Assembly: GCA_023159155.1 (NCBI GenBank)
Contig: JAJNNX010000073.1
Location: forward strand, 151,576 to 215,575
Source: Ustulina deusta
Lineage: Eukaryota > Ascomycota > Sordariomycetes > Xylariales > Xylariaceae
Direction of reading: 5' to 3'
DNA length: 64,000 bases
The notes under the pieces were generated by a model. That model made no database searches. It saw nothing but the letters and a program-made list of their open reading frames with translations, and was not told the origin of the DNA. A program made the position numbers and the translations under genes. Below, one piece after another: positions 39,270-51,466 of the stretch; position 1 is the stretch's first letter; each line of letters opens with the position of its first letter.

Positions 39270-41190
39270 CTAACACCCCTCCTTGCGAACCACCCTATTG
39301 CGACCCAGCTAAAAATGCGCTACTGACCCTAATTACCTTAATTAAAAATTGTTAAATAATATAACTGCGTTTAGTTCTTATGTTTTTTTTTTATTTTTAT
39401 TTTTTTTAGAATTGATTTTTTTTTATTGCAATACTTTTATATAGCAACTAATAATATATAATAGCTATAGTTTGTACTGCTTAATTTAATATTTCGCAAA
39501 AATAAATAGTTATTTAATAAAGTATTAACTAGTTATATATATACTGCTGCTTTAATAGCATTCTAACTAAAAAGTAGTTATATTAATACTTTTAGATCTT
39601 ATTTATATATTTTAAAACTAAACTAGTTAATTAAACTATAAATTAAGCTAGGCTAAGCTTTACGTTTTTAATAGTTAAATTTAAGTATATAGCTAAACAT
39701 ATATTATTAGTTTTTAGAAACTTTAAAATATTTAAAAAGTTATAGTATATATGTTTTTTTTTTTGTAATTTTGAACTAAAAACTGTTAGATTAACGTTTA
39801 TTAGTTATTTATATATTAATAAAGCAACTATAGCTAATATTACATTATTTTTTAAATATTTAAAAGTTTTTAAACTAATAAATATATTTTTAGAATAATT
39901 TTTTAATATTAATAAAATAAGCATTAGCTAAAGTATAAAAAAAAATTATTAAATTATTTATAAAGCTTTAATATATATAGTTTTAAAAAAAAACGTTAAA
40001 AAAAACAAATAAATAATATTTTTTAAATATATTAGTAGTAAAAATATTGCTTTACTGTTACTACTTATTTTTAAAAAAATTAATATTTAAAATTAATAGT
40101 TTTTAAATATAAATTATAATTTATTTAAAAACTAGTAGTTTAAAACTTTATTTAATAAATAGATCTATAATTTTATTACTATTAATTAGCTTATTAATAT
40201 TTTTATTTTATTTGTTTAAAGCTATTTTAATAATATATAAGTTATACTAATATATAATAGCTATAACTTATATATAAATAATAATTTTTTATAGCTTTAT
40301 TTTTTAAATAAAATATAGTTTGTTTTTTATAAACTATATTATAGCTATATTATATAAGTATTAAATATTAAAGTTTTTAGTTTATTAAAAAAAAAACTTA
40401 AAAAAAAAATTTAAAAAATATTTAAAAGCTGCTTTAGTATTATATTTTTAAAAAAATATATAATTATAATATATAAACACGCTTATAATACTATTTTATT
40501 ACTAAAAATTATTAAAAAAATATAAATAATAGCTAAAATATAATTAAAAAATATTTAATTATTATTATTTTTAAAATATATTATGCTTAAAAATAAAAAT
40601 ATTATTTATAAAATTTAGCTAATATTTATACTAACTAATTAATTTAAAATATTTAAATATTAGTTTAAACTAAGCTAAATAAAAATTATAATACTTATAA
40701 AAAGCTAAAATTTATAATATATAATTTGGAAATTAGCTAAGTATTACTTTTTTTTTAATAATTTACTACAAAAATTATTTTTTATAAAAACTAGCAAAAC
40801 TTTTAACTAAAAAGCTAAAAAAATTATAATTTTAAAAACATATATTAAGCTATTAAAAGCTAAACTAGCTAAAAAAACTATATTAAAACGTAAGTTAGTC
40901 AAATTGCTACTTAGTTATTATTTTATTTATATAACTTATATATAGCAAATCAAGCAAAAATTATAACAGCGAACGCTATATATAAATAAAGCCAGAAATA
41001 AGGATGTACTAGAAATAAAAAAAACAAAAACTAAAAATATAATTAAGGTCAGAACGTCTTAATATTTAATAAAAACACTAAGGTTAGCTATAAATATTAT
41101 ATTATGCTATAAATAATAGCTTCGAAAGTTAGTGGGTAGCTATTTTGGTAGCTGGGTCGCAATAGGGTGGTTCGTAAAGGGGGGTGTTAG
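39270..41190. mobile_element. 1.9-kb DNA-transposon-like element with 42-bp terminal inverted repeats
   Basis: The left end (39,270-39,311) and the reverse complement of the right end (41,149-41,190) match at 39 of 42 positions, starting ctaacaccccNcN and containing cgaaccaccctattgcgacc. All three mismatches are transitions. The termini keep G and C, but the interior (about 39,350-41,090) is AT-decayed and has no frame. No simple short target duplication is obvious; instead imperfect ~36-bp direct repeats lie at the two flanks (39,235-39,271 and 41,190-41,225). The superfamily cannot be decided. Confidence 0.7.
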
Positions 41191-41309
41191 CTTAGCGTTT
41201 ATATTAAAAACAATATAGGTAAGCTATTCTAGGTTTATAACTTATTAAAATAAGTAAATATATATATAAGTAAACAAAATATTTTATATATTTAAAATAA
41301 TCAAAAAAA

Positions 41310-41800
41310 AAATCAAGGACCAAAGGTCCGGGGGAATCTAGTAATACATATAGTCAGAGGATAGAGTGTACCTAATCTCCACATTCCAACAAATATGTCT
41401 GAGATTAGCGAGGGCTGAACAGCCTCACTGAGACACGCGGAGATTATTACCGAGACATTCGTTCCACATCTCTCAGCGCGTCAGCACGCGTATGACCTTC
41501 GTGTGGGTCGGGGTCGCGTAGACCTTCCGTACAACACATATTGACTATGCCTCGATTCGATGAATCGTCTGAGACCTGTAGTTGTCTTAGGTTAAGTTGT
41601 GCAACCCCCTAGTATCCCCATGAAATAATCTCCTGGTTCACACTATCTCCAACGAAAGTCATAACAATGCCCATCAGGATACAGCGCGTTAGCAAGGCCT
41701 CCTCTTGCACTGCCCCCTATCTTCGCTATATACGTTATGAACTCAGTTCTGTATCGGTCAATCATAACTTGACACCTAGTTTAAATCATAATAGTCTGCT
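41310..41800. other. Border of the gene-rich compartment, no gene seen
   Basis: Base composition changes within tens of bases at about 41,310, right after an A-rich run. A 13-bp palindrome ggaccaaaggtcc sits on the border (41,317-41,329). From there to the pseudogene at 41,801 there is normal-composition sequence but no convincing frame. Confidence 0.55.
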
Positions 41801-42835
41801 CTAGCATTGGCTCCGCTTCCTTCCCGAATGTGCCAAATATATAATCGACAGCTCTCCCGTATCCTCCAAAATGGGGTTGGACACCTCAATGCCCCAAGCT
41901 CCACACCCAAGTGTCTCATCGCGAAACTCCGTAATGGGCTCCTCCAAGTTGAGCTCCTTCGCTTCTACTTCGCGAACACAAGCCAGGGCTCGACTAAGCT
42001 GCGATGCGTCCGTAAAAGCACAGACGCCAGCTTCACCCCGAACCTTGGGCAATTAGCGACCTATTCGAGAATGAAAGAGTCTAGGTAAAGACTTACAAGG
42101 TATCATAGAATGAACAACATCCCCAATTACCATGGGTTTTCCACCGGAAAGCTGGCTGGTGTCCAGCTGAACCTTTGGAGCCAGAATCCGGGGCTTCGAT
42201 ACCCCCCTCCTGGGAATTTGTGTCCGAGATCCAGGAGCCGGAGGGTGTACGATTCGGTCCTCTCGAGTGCGGATGCGAAAGCGGTCAACTGCTCCTGAGA
42301 TGTGCTAGAGGTTTAGACGCGGGTTTCATTAGTAGTGTTCGGAGTATTGCTGTCCACCCACAATAGCTTGAAGTAGTAAAACCCTGCCTTGCCGTCCTCG
42401 CTGATCTTGTCGAAGGCTGCGAACATGGTGCATTCCCCCTCACTCGCGAGCGTTGGGTGCATGATTACCTAGCCTGAGTGTGTGAGTGCCTATCGAGCAA
42501 ACGTGTCACCACCGAGTTCGGCCTCGCCCACGAGCGAGCCAAACGACAGAAGCTTCATGACACCATAGCCCTCTAGAATGAGCTTTTACACCACGTTCCG
42601 TGTCCCTTCAGTGCTTATGGGAATGTCGCCGGTCTGTGTGGAGCCATCTTGAAAATGCACAGCAAATTTGGCAATGCTTTCACCAACTTTTGCCAAGCGC
42701 TTTCCAAACTAGACATCGATATCTTGAAGCAGGCAGTCGCTGAGTCTCCGCGGGGCATGCGACGCGCGGCTCTCGCCATTCGGGTATTCTGACGTGAGGA
42801 ATTAATCTATTGAAATGCAGCTTACGCCGATTTAT
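41801..42835 (-). pseudogene. Decayed FAD-dependent aromatic monooxygenase
   Basis: Minus-strand translation joined across frames shows the middle and C-terminal parts of a PHBH-fold flavoprotein monooxygenase. A block AKFAVHFQDGSTQTGDI is followed by a degraded GADG-like region. The second FAD motif reads VIGDVVHSMIP at about 42,090-42,130; then come RGEAGVCAFTDASQLSRAL and a C-terminal helix. In-frame stops interrupt it in at least five places (for example V*FGK, NVV*K and FAR*AL), each explained by CAG or CAA becoming TAG or TAA. A GTAAGT donor stands at the expected intron, but the next exon is out of phase. The N-terminal FAD-binding part was not found. It was probably once an intact tailoring or catabolic gene, inactivated at the edge of the RIP zone. 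Confidence 0.65.
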
Positions 42836-42991
42836 ACCATGTGGTGGGCGCGAAACATCACTCTGAAAATTCCGTTTCAGAAAGAGTAATTATCATGCCA
42901 CTAAGACAGCATCCTAGTCTTCAGTATTTCGCTGTTCAACCCTTGCTTCGGACTCAGACATATAGTCTCTCCAAGTCCCGCTGCCAATTCT

Positions 42992-43019
42992 GTCTATATA
43001 TAAATATATATTTATAGAC
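42992..43019. repeat. AT-rich hairpin
   Basis: Inverted repeat with 7-bp perfect outer arms gtctata / tatagac around an AT-only centre. It marks no known element. Confidence 0.4.
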
Positions 43020-44333
43020 CTGATATTCTCATCGCATTCCGAGAAGCCATATTAGGAACTCAAGGGACCTTTGGCATCCGGAAGATGATTCACCATTCGA
43101 GCACCGTCTCCAACCTCGGAGTTCAAGATCTTGTCATCTTAGGTGAGGCGCCACTAAGTCCTAAACTGCAGTCCTGTACTGAATTCATGTATTTCTCATC
43201 AGGAAATTGGATAATCCCAGTGCAATATCGGGGTTAGGGTATCCGGATCGTCAGACTTCTGGAGGTTATATACAGCGAAAGCCGGCTAAGTTCCGATCGC
43301 AGCTGAGCTACTGCTGCTCATCACCCCACTTGTAAGCTGCGCATCATCTCATCGCCGCGGTATCATCATCTTCAATACTACCAATTGCCGTCCCCGGGCT
43401 GATATTCTCTTTATCAGGAATGGCGAGTTTTATGCAGATGCAATTTGCTCACAACACCTTGTCGTGCTTAGGCTCCTGTCTTGTAACCTTCATGGTAAAC
43501 GATAAGAACACCATAAACCCAAATCGGCAGGCCAATAATATGCGTGCTTCAACTGAAGCTCATCAATAAGATTTAGCATCATCGACCATAGGTACCCGCC
43601 AAGACACCATCTACACGGGTTATAGGTTGTAAGGTTCGAATCTACGGTGAAGCTGACCGGGTGGTTCGATTGCATTTGCTTATGCCGATCATCCAATGAA
43701 GCTGGACAGCATTATCGATCGGCACAAAAATACATCATGACCGCATATCTAGTCGTGTATCGGATAATTGCACGTGAAATTATTCCATGTCGTTTCTGGA
43801 GCCCTATTGTAACGTGGGGCTGATGATACCACAACATCGCTCATGGTTGTACACAATGGATTCCTTAACCAATAACCCTATGCCCCTTACCAAAATCCCT
43901 CTACCCCTTCATTATGCATCCTTGACTGCCGCAGGCACCTTGCATCTCAACGCTCAACGGCGCTGCAAATGCAGGAACCTTGGAGTCTGGCGCTATCGCG
44001 TCATTGATCTGAACCACAGGCTCTTCAGCCATAGGGAGCTTGATATGATGGAGAATTCGCGGAGACTTCTCATTATTCTAGCCCTGCAGAGTTTAATCTA
44101 GACAGTAGTATTTGCGGCCTGAAATCAGATTAGATTGTCATCTCAGCAGACGCCTATCGGAGTTTCCAACCAGTGATTGCCTTTGATCTGCTGCCGTTGG
44201 AAGAAATTGTGGCCAATTGTCTTGACACCCGGTATCTGCAGTGCATGCTCAACAGGGCCAGGTAAATCCTGCCGGCTGACGGGACCGGGGCTTTTTGGGG
44301 ACTTTTTTTGGTTTGAACAATGCCCAATCATAA

Positions 44334-44698
44334 TGTCCAACATTTCCTCCGACATCCGAGAAGACGGACATCTTCGGGTCTTAGAACCGCGCGTGACGTT
44401 GGATTGGGTATTCGACTTACACCCAGAGACCATTGGACTGCGCGACCAAGAAATTGACGTCCATTATATCCAACCGGCTTCCTCGGACGGCTTGCTCCAC
44501 TGCCATGAATCTGACGAAAGCCGCTTTGTAAAGCGCGTGAGGTGCTGGGAAAACCACTCATACGTATCCTTATCCACTGTGGCGTTTCTTGTTACACAAG
44601 AGTGTAGGCATTGCTTGAAACAATACTACGAAATATACAAATCTGCAGGCGAGTTGTCGGCGTCGCCTTGGTTAGAATGGAACAATAGCCGTTTATAA
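44334..44698 (+). CDS. Doubtful 121-aa hypothetical protein
   Basis: An ATG-started frame of 121 codons ending in TAA. The product has a charged, His-rich stretch (HYIQPASSDGLLHCHES) and a C-terminal part with LKQYYEIYK. I recognise no family. There is no support from splice sites or a clear promoter, and shorter frames overlap it on the other strand. It could be a chance frame or a remnant of a decayed gene upstream of the PKS. Confidence 0.2.
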
Positions 44699-45204
44699 AT
44701 GAGTCAGAATTGTGATTGCTTCTGCGATCGCCAAGTTCTGACACATCTTGTTGGTTTCAAACTAGTTGGGCAAGTAATCCATCCTACTTACTGCATGATG
44801 AAGCTACAGGACCGTGATAGTTCTACCGAAGTCACTGCGAGAATTTGTTATTACCGTTATGCAGTCATGTCATCCCCGTTATCGTTGGGTTTGGCCGTCC
44901 AGGTTCGCGAGCTCGTATCATGGCAGAACCAATAACCGGGTCTAGACTAGGCTAGCGAGTAGTCGAGCAACCATAAGCAGATGCAGTCGAGATAACAAGA
45001 GCTGTAAAAATCTGGATGAACTTTTGGTGATGACCAGTCTTAAGGGTCATGGTGAGTATAGCTCGGGGTATAAGCCGGAAGCCGTGGCGAAATAACCGTT
45101 GGCAAGTAGCCCTCCATGTGAATATTTAAGCTGCGATATTGTCACAAGAACGAAAGGGTTTCTTTTCCGCTCCGTAAGTACCATAAGTGGCAGCATCTGT
45201 TCAA

Positions 45205-48200
45205 ATGTCACGAGCAAAGATTATCTACTTTTCTGGGGAGATCCCGCAAGGGGACCCGGAAGGAGACCAACGGGACCTATTTAGAAAGTTGCATTTGCTT
45301 AGCAAGGAAAAACAACAATCTGTTCTCGCTTCATTCATACATTCCGTCACCATTGCGCTTAAGGGAGAGTGTCGCCAACTGAGCAGGCATCAGAAGGACT
45401 TGATGCCAACCTTTGAGAGCGTTCTTGACTTGACAGACCACGTTGTCCAGCTGAGAAAGACATCTCTAGGCCCGGCCATCGAGCGCGTTCTACTTATTGT
45501 GTTCCAGTTGGGCAGTTTCATTGCGTATGGCTCGATGTTCTTATTGCAAACGAAATTTTGTTCTGACTCATCATAGGCATCATGAGGCTCACCCTCTCGA
45601 ATATGACTTCCGATCATCAAACACGACTCTTATAGCAAAGGGCACAGGAATGCTCTCTGCAGTGGCTATCGGGCTTTCACCAAGCGTTGTGATGCTCCCA
45701 GCGATCTCCGAGGACATTACCAGGGTTGCATTTCGGTTTGGCCTCGTTGTTGACCAAGTTTGTCGCTCACTGGAGGTCTCGCCATCAGAAATCAACTCCG
45801 AGGGAGCCTGGGTATACTGCGTTTACGGTGTGGACATCAATGAGGCTCGACAAGCCGTGTCCGAATTCAACACCAAGAAGGTTAGTTATTGGCAGCAGCG
45901 GGATGCCCACGAGCTAACAATGATAAACTGTAGGCACTACCCGTACCGAGTATGGCTTCCGTGTTCAATACCGACGGAAAGTCGGTCAACATTGGAGGTC
46001 CGCCATCGACTCTGAGTTTACTATTTTCAGAGTCGGAATTTTTCAAGAGTACAACGAACGTGCCGATGAAGAAAATACAGGGAATGTGGCACACTGAAAC
46101 AGCCTACGGCATGGAGCATGTCAAGCAAATTGTCCCAAAAGTTTGCCAACAACACGGTTTGCACCTCCCCCTTTTCTCTCCTGTTACTGGACAGCCATAT
46201 GAGGTCACGGAGCCCACATCGCTGCTCGAAACGGTCATGGAAGAAATACTCACAGAGAGAGTACGGTGGGATAACACCATTGATAGTGTTACCCGCCACT
46301 TATCCCATATTGCGCCGGAATCCATTGAGATAATTGGTATCCAACCATCACAACACATTGAGAGCTTAGTTGATCATTGGCGCGCCCAATTTCCTTCCGC
46401 AACCGTCTCAAGCCAGGACATGATGTCGGGTGCTCTGAGAATTCCGCTGGGGAAAAGCCCTCCCAGTAACCCAAAATCATCCAAAATTGCCGTCGTAGGC
46501 ATGGCATGTCGATTCCCTGGAGGTGCGGATGACACGGAGAAGTTCTGGGAGGTGTTGATGCAGGGACGAGATGTTCATACACACGTCCCGCCAGATCGCT
46601 TCAACATTGAAACGCATGTTGACCCAACAGGAAAGACACCTAACACCTCGAAGACCCCTTATGGCTGCTTCTTGGACAACCCTGGCTTTTTTGATGCCAT
46701 GTTCTTTGGCATGTCTCCACGGTACGTACCATCACACTCCCTGCCATGCTGCCAACGCTTCGCTTCTCCTCAATGTTAACGTACGGGCAGAGAGGCGGAG
46801 CAAACGGACCCTATGCATCGACTTGCCTTATTGACGGCTTATGAGGCCCTGGAAAATTCAGGCTACGTGGATGGCCGAGGCGTGCATCGTCGGCGCGTGG
46901 GTACATTCTACGGACAAGCAAGTGATGACTACCGGGAGGTGAACTCCGGTCAAGATGTCAACACGTACTTCATTCCCGGTGGCTGCAGAGCCTTTGCTCC
47001 TGGAAGGATTAACTATTTCTTCAATTTCTGGGGCCCAAGCTTCAGCGTCGATACGGCCTGTTCATCCGGTTTGGCGGCGATCCAAGCCGCATGTACCTCG
47101 CTATGGAGTGGCGATGTCGATATGGCCGTCACTGGCGGGCTGAACATTCTCACCAACTCTGACGTCTATGCAGGCCTTAGCAATGGCTACTTCTTATCGC
47201 CGACCGGGAACTGCAAGACGTGGGACGAGGGCGCTGATGGCTACTGCCGTGCAGACGGCGTTGGTAGCGTGGTTCTGAAGCGCCTAGAAGACGCTGAAGC
47301 AGACAATGACAATATTCTCGCGATCGTTCTAGCTGCAGCCACTGATCATTCCGCAGAAGCTGTGTCAATTACGCATCCCCACGACGTGGCGCAGGCACAT
47401 CTCTATACACAGGTAGCGAGGCGAGCTGGGATTGACCCGCTGTCTGTTGGCTATGTGGAAATGCACGGCACGGGGACCCAAGCGGGTGACAATATGGAAA
47501 TGTCATCGGTCACTAGTGTCTTTGCACCAGCAACTACCACTGGACGTGCCAAAAAGCGAAGCATACCGCTTCATATAGGTACAGTGAAATCAAACATGGG
47601 CCATGGTGAGGCGGCAGCTGGCATCATGGCCTTCATTAAGGCCATGATGGTCTTCCAGAAAGGCATGATACCCCCTCATATTGGTATCAAGACACGGCTC
47701 AATCCAAATCTACCTCAAGATCTGGCGCAGAGGGGCGTGGTCATCCCTATGAAAGCGACGGCTTGGGAATCTAGCAGCGGTGATAAAAGGCTAGCAATGG
47801 TCAATAATTTTGGTGCTGCAGGAGGAAACACTTCCATCATCTTGGAAGAGGCGGCGCCACGGTTGAGGAACGGTGAAGATGGGCGACCACTCCACGTTGT
47901 TACTGTCTCAGCAAAAACAGCGCTTTCTCTGCACGAAAATATCAAGCGCCTTGTTGGATACATTGAATCACGGCAGGACGTCTCTCTCGCCGACGTGGCG
48001 TACACCATGTCAGCACGGAAGAATCATTACAATTATCGCGTGTCGGTTCTTGCAAGCTCTAAAGCCGAGGCCGTTGAGCTCCTTCGACCTCACGTTGAAG
48101 CGTCCCTAACGCTTGCGCCGCACGCAGGCCGGCAGAGCCCCGTGGCATTTGTTTTCACCGGACAAGGCACATTCTACATCGGCATCGCTAAACAATTATA

Positions 48201-50713
48201 TCAAGATTCCCCCCTATTCCGCCAACACATCAACCAACTTGACAGCCTTTCACGGAGACAGAAGTTCTCCTCCTTCCTCCCTGTTATCACTGGGACATGC
48301 CTAATGGAAGAAGTTTCGACTGTCTCCATGCACCTGACCATCGTCTGCGTTCAAATCGCTCTCGCGCGGTTATGGCAGTCACTTGGCATCCAACCGGATA
48401 TCGTCATAGGTCACAGCCTGGGAGAATACGCTGCATTAACCGTGGCAGGGGTATTATCAGACAGCGCAGCGGTATTCCTCGTCGGCACTCGTGCCGCACT
48501 GCTAGACTCAATGTGTACCCCAAATACCCACGGAATGCTCTCAGTGCGCACTTCTGTGGAAAGTATTGAGCAAGCGGCCCGTGACATTCCATTCGAAGTG
48601 GCCTGCGTTAACGGGCCCAGCGAAACCGTCATCGGGGGGCCATTGGCCGACTTAAAGACTCTTTCAACTGCTCTCGCTTCTGCCGGCCACAGAACAATCG
48701 CTCTAAACGTTGCCCATGCGTATCATACAAGCCAGATGGATGGCATCCTGGACGCTTTCGAGGAGCAGACACGGGCAATTATATGCAAAAAACCTAGGAT
48801 ACCCATCATTTCCCCTCGTCATTCACGCGTGCTAACCGCAGATGACCCAGTTGACGTCTCATACCTGGCTTCCGCGACTCGAGAAACCGTCAACTTCGCC
48901 GGTGCTCTCAGCGCGGCATGGGAATCAGGTGCGGTTTCCAGCTCAACCATCTGGCTTGAGATGGGGCATCACCCGGCTTGTACTGGCTTCGTGAAGCGCA
49001 CACTCCCTGCTACCAGGCTTGCGCACCCAAGTATCCAAAAAGATAGCGACAACTGGACCACCATGGCGAAAGCACTTTCTGCTTTATACGACGCCGGGAT
49101 GGACATTGACTGGAATGAGTATCATCGTCCATTCGAGCATACTCTTCGCCTCGTTGATGCCCCAACTTACGCGTGGAACTACAAGAGTTATTGGATCCAG
49201 TATCGCGGAGATTGGAATCTCACGAAGGGGCGGGTAGTACCCGAGACTCTACCGGTGACAGGCATCCAGGACTTGCATACATCCAGCGTCCACAGACTCA
49301 CAAGCGAGGAATACACCGAATCCAAGGCACGACTTTCGGCCGAGACTAACATAACGAGTCCGTTATTGAACGGCGTGGTTGACGGGCACGCCATGAACGG
49401 CCATGGCGTCGCTTCCTCTGTATGTGGTATACGCTTTCTTTCCAGTGAGATGTTCCGTAATACTAATGCCTCAACCCGTATAGTTCCTCCACGCAGACAT
49501 GGCCTACACACTAGCCAAGCGAATTCTCGACAAAAACGGCCTGGACTACCCCACCGGCGGCCTCAACGTGGCCGACTTCGAATACCACGAGCCCGTCGTC
49601 AAACTCCGGAATGCCAACAAAGCGCAGCTCATCTCGATGACGGCAGAGGCCGAGCTCGATACCGAGAAGAAAGCAGTTCACGTGAAGTGGCATAACCCTG
49701 CCACAGGCCTCTGGTACGCCCACGCCACCGTGTGTTACGAAGACACGTTCGCGTGGCAAGCGACATGGTCGCGCTCGGCGCGCCTGGTGACCAGCCGCAT
49801 CGAAGCCCTGCAGGCCATGGCGAGTGCCGGCAAAGCCGACAAGCTGACGACGGACCTTGCGTATAGCTTGTTCGGGAAGCTGGTCAAGTACTCGGCCATG
49901 TACCGGACGATGCAAACGGTGATCCTGAAGGACGACGAGGCCGTCGCCGAGGTCGTGTTCCCCGCGGACGCCGGTGGATCGTGGACGGTGCCGCCGCATT
50001 TCATTGATGGCGTAGTCTCGCTGTCGGGGTTCATATTGAACGGCGGCACGTTCTTCAACAACACGGACAACTTCTTCATCACGCCGTCGTGGACGTCGAT
50101 GCGCTTCGCCAAGCCGCTGTTGCCGGGGGTCCCGTACCTCGCCTATGTCAGGATGGTGCCCGAGGGCGGCCACGCCTTTGTCGGGGACGTGTACATCTTA
50201 CAAGGCTCTGAGATTGTTGGGGTAGTAGAGGCCATCAAGTTCCTGCAGTGGCCGAGGGTGATGCTGAATCGCTTTTTCAGCCCACCTGATGCCGCGGCTA
50301 AGACGGCTACGTCCATACCGCCCAAGTTGAACGCACGTCCACAGCCACCGCCAATACCTGTGGCAGTGGCCACTCCGTATAGACCAACACAGCACTCGGA
50401 TAGTTCGAGTACGACATCGGTTCTTACCACGCCTCCCAGTCTGGATATGCAGTCTGAAGCGTCGGCTACTCCAGCAACCGGCCATTCAGAATCATCCGAT
50501 ACCATCTCTCGCGCTCTTGTCGTACTTGCCGAGGAGTTGGCAGTGGACCTCGGCCTGCTCACTGACGCGACGCATATCGCGGATCTAGGTGTGGACTCGC
50601 TGATGTCTCTCGTTGTATCTCAAAGATTGAGAGAAGAACTCGGCATTGAGATCAGGGATGCCTTCTTCCTAGAAATCCAGACGATCGCAGACTTGAAGAA
50701 GTTATTACACTGA
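45205..50713 (+). CDS. Non-reducing polyketide synthase, SAT-KS-MAT-PT-ACP, no thioesterase
   Basis: Five exons: 45,205-45,524, 45,577-45,880, 45,934-46,721, 46,791-49,419 and 49,484-50,713. All introns are GT-AG and phases agree, giving 1756 aa. Domains: SAT about 1-385; KS 392-825 with Cys561 (DTACSS), His696 (HGTGTQAGD) and His742 (NMGHGE); MAT from 922 with Ser1013 (GHSLGEYAA); product template about 1300-1600 with His1337 (VDGHAMNG) and Asp1522 (FIDGVVSLSGF); a Pro/Ser/Thr-rich linker; and one ACP with Ser1719 (LGVDSLMSL). The protein ends directly after the ACP. Layout, length and KS wording resemble TE-less fungal synthases of the atrochrysone/endocrocin type, whose product is released by a separate metallo-beta-lactamase enzyme in the known systems. 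The SAT GxCxG motif reads AKGTG (Gly129 at the Cys position), so SAT loading may be lost. ATG 45,205 was chosen because the frame has only GTG upstream. Confidence 0.93.
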
Positions 50714-51466
50714 CCAACAACACACAATCATTCAACATGATGGTGCGGATTATGCTGTCCGTCACAGCTGCTCTTTAACGGGGTGGCATGGCGACTCATA
50801 TCACGAGTATGGGAGAGGAGAGAAGTGTGACTTCAGCTTGTTGAAGAACATGTCATTGAGATCGAGGACGGAGGCCTGCCGTCGTTAGAATAGACACTAG
50901 AACATGAGCTTGACCAAGGACGTAGAGAATGTATTCAAATTACAACTAACCTTCCGTGGTACCAAAAATCCCATGGCTTCTTCAAGCCTTCGGTAATAAG
51001 GCACAAATGCTCAGTCTATATTATATGTAACTAACTATTGGTTGTCGCGTAGATGTGGGCATATATACCGTTAGTACCTTCACGGCACTAACGGCCTCGT
51101 TTTTCCGTGACATTGGTCCTCGGAAAATAGCGAGGCCAGTAACTGTCTCAATCCCAAGAGAGACTGAATAGTTGGCTATCAAAGGCCGAGACATTCGATA
51201 CTGGAGACCAAGACCTGGTTCTATAGCATATTATATCGCGTGTAGCCGCTGTTCAGTGTACGACCTTCGCGTAAAGCTTCCGGGTTGAGTAGCCCGTTCG
51301 TGCAATATCTCCCGTCACTTTTGATGAATAGCAGAAGGAGCTAGCCTTGAGTAGGCTAAATTACAAATACTACCGAGGGATCAAGACCGCGAAGCTAGAA
51401 TGCGGTTGCGGCCGCCACGATACGCCAAGGGGCTTTTCACACGAACGTATAGCATCCACAAGTCCG
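50714..51466. other. Convergent 3' region between PKS and dioxygenase
   Basis: About 750 bp between two gene ends. No reading frame, RNA gene or repeat is recognised. Presumably it contains the 3' UTRs of both genes. Confidence 0.5.

Larger units (their letters stand above)
42836..45204. other. Upstream region of the PKS, no confident gene
   Basis: Normal base composition with several short overlapping frames on both strands, none recognised. The longest ATG-started one is at 44,334-44,698 (+). An AT-rich hairpin gtctata...tatagac lies at 42,992-43,019. I looked for a metallo-beta-lactamase or thioesterase gene, the usual partner of a TE-less PKS, and saw no HxHxDH-type motif on either strand. 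Confidence 0.5.

Noticed and set aside
39270..39320. Telomere-like CCCCT/accct strings
   Set aside because: They form one half of a 42-bp inverted repeat at an element end and do not repeat in tandem as telomeric DNA does.
1..41310. Mitochondrial DNA as the source of the AT-rich block
   Set aside because: No mitochondrial coding, rRNA or tRNA sequences are seen; the copies instead show LTR structures, 5-bp target duplications and transition-only divergence.
45187..45204. Upstream start for the PKS
   Set aside because: The codon at 45,187 is GTG; the first ATG in frame is at 45,205 and begins the typical SAT N-terminus.
49511..50173. 220-codon minus-strand frame
   Set aside because: Antisense shadow of the GC-rich PT-domain exon of the PKS; Arg/His-rich low-quality translation.
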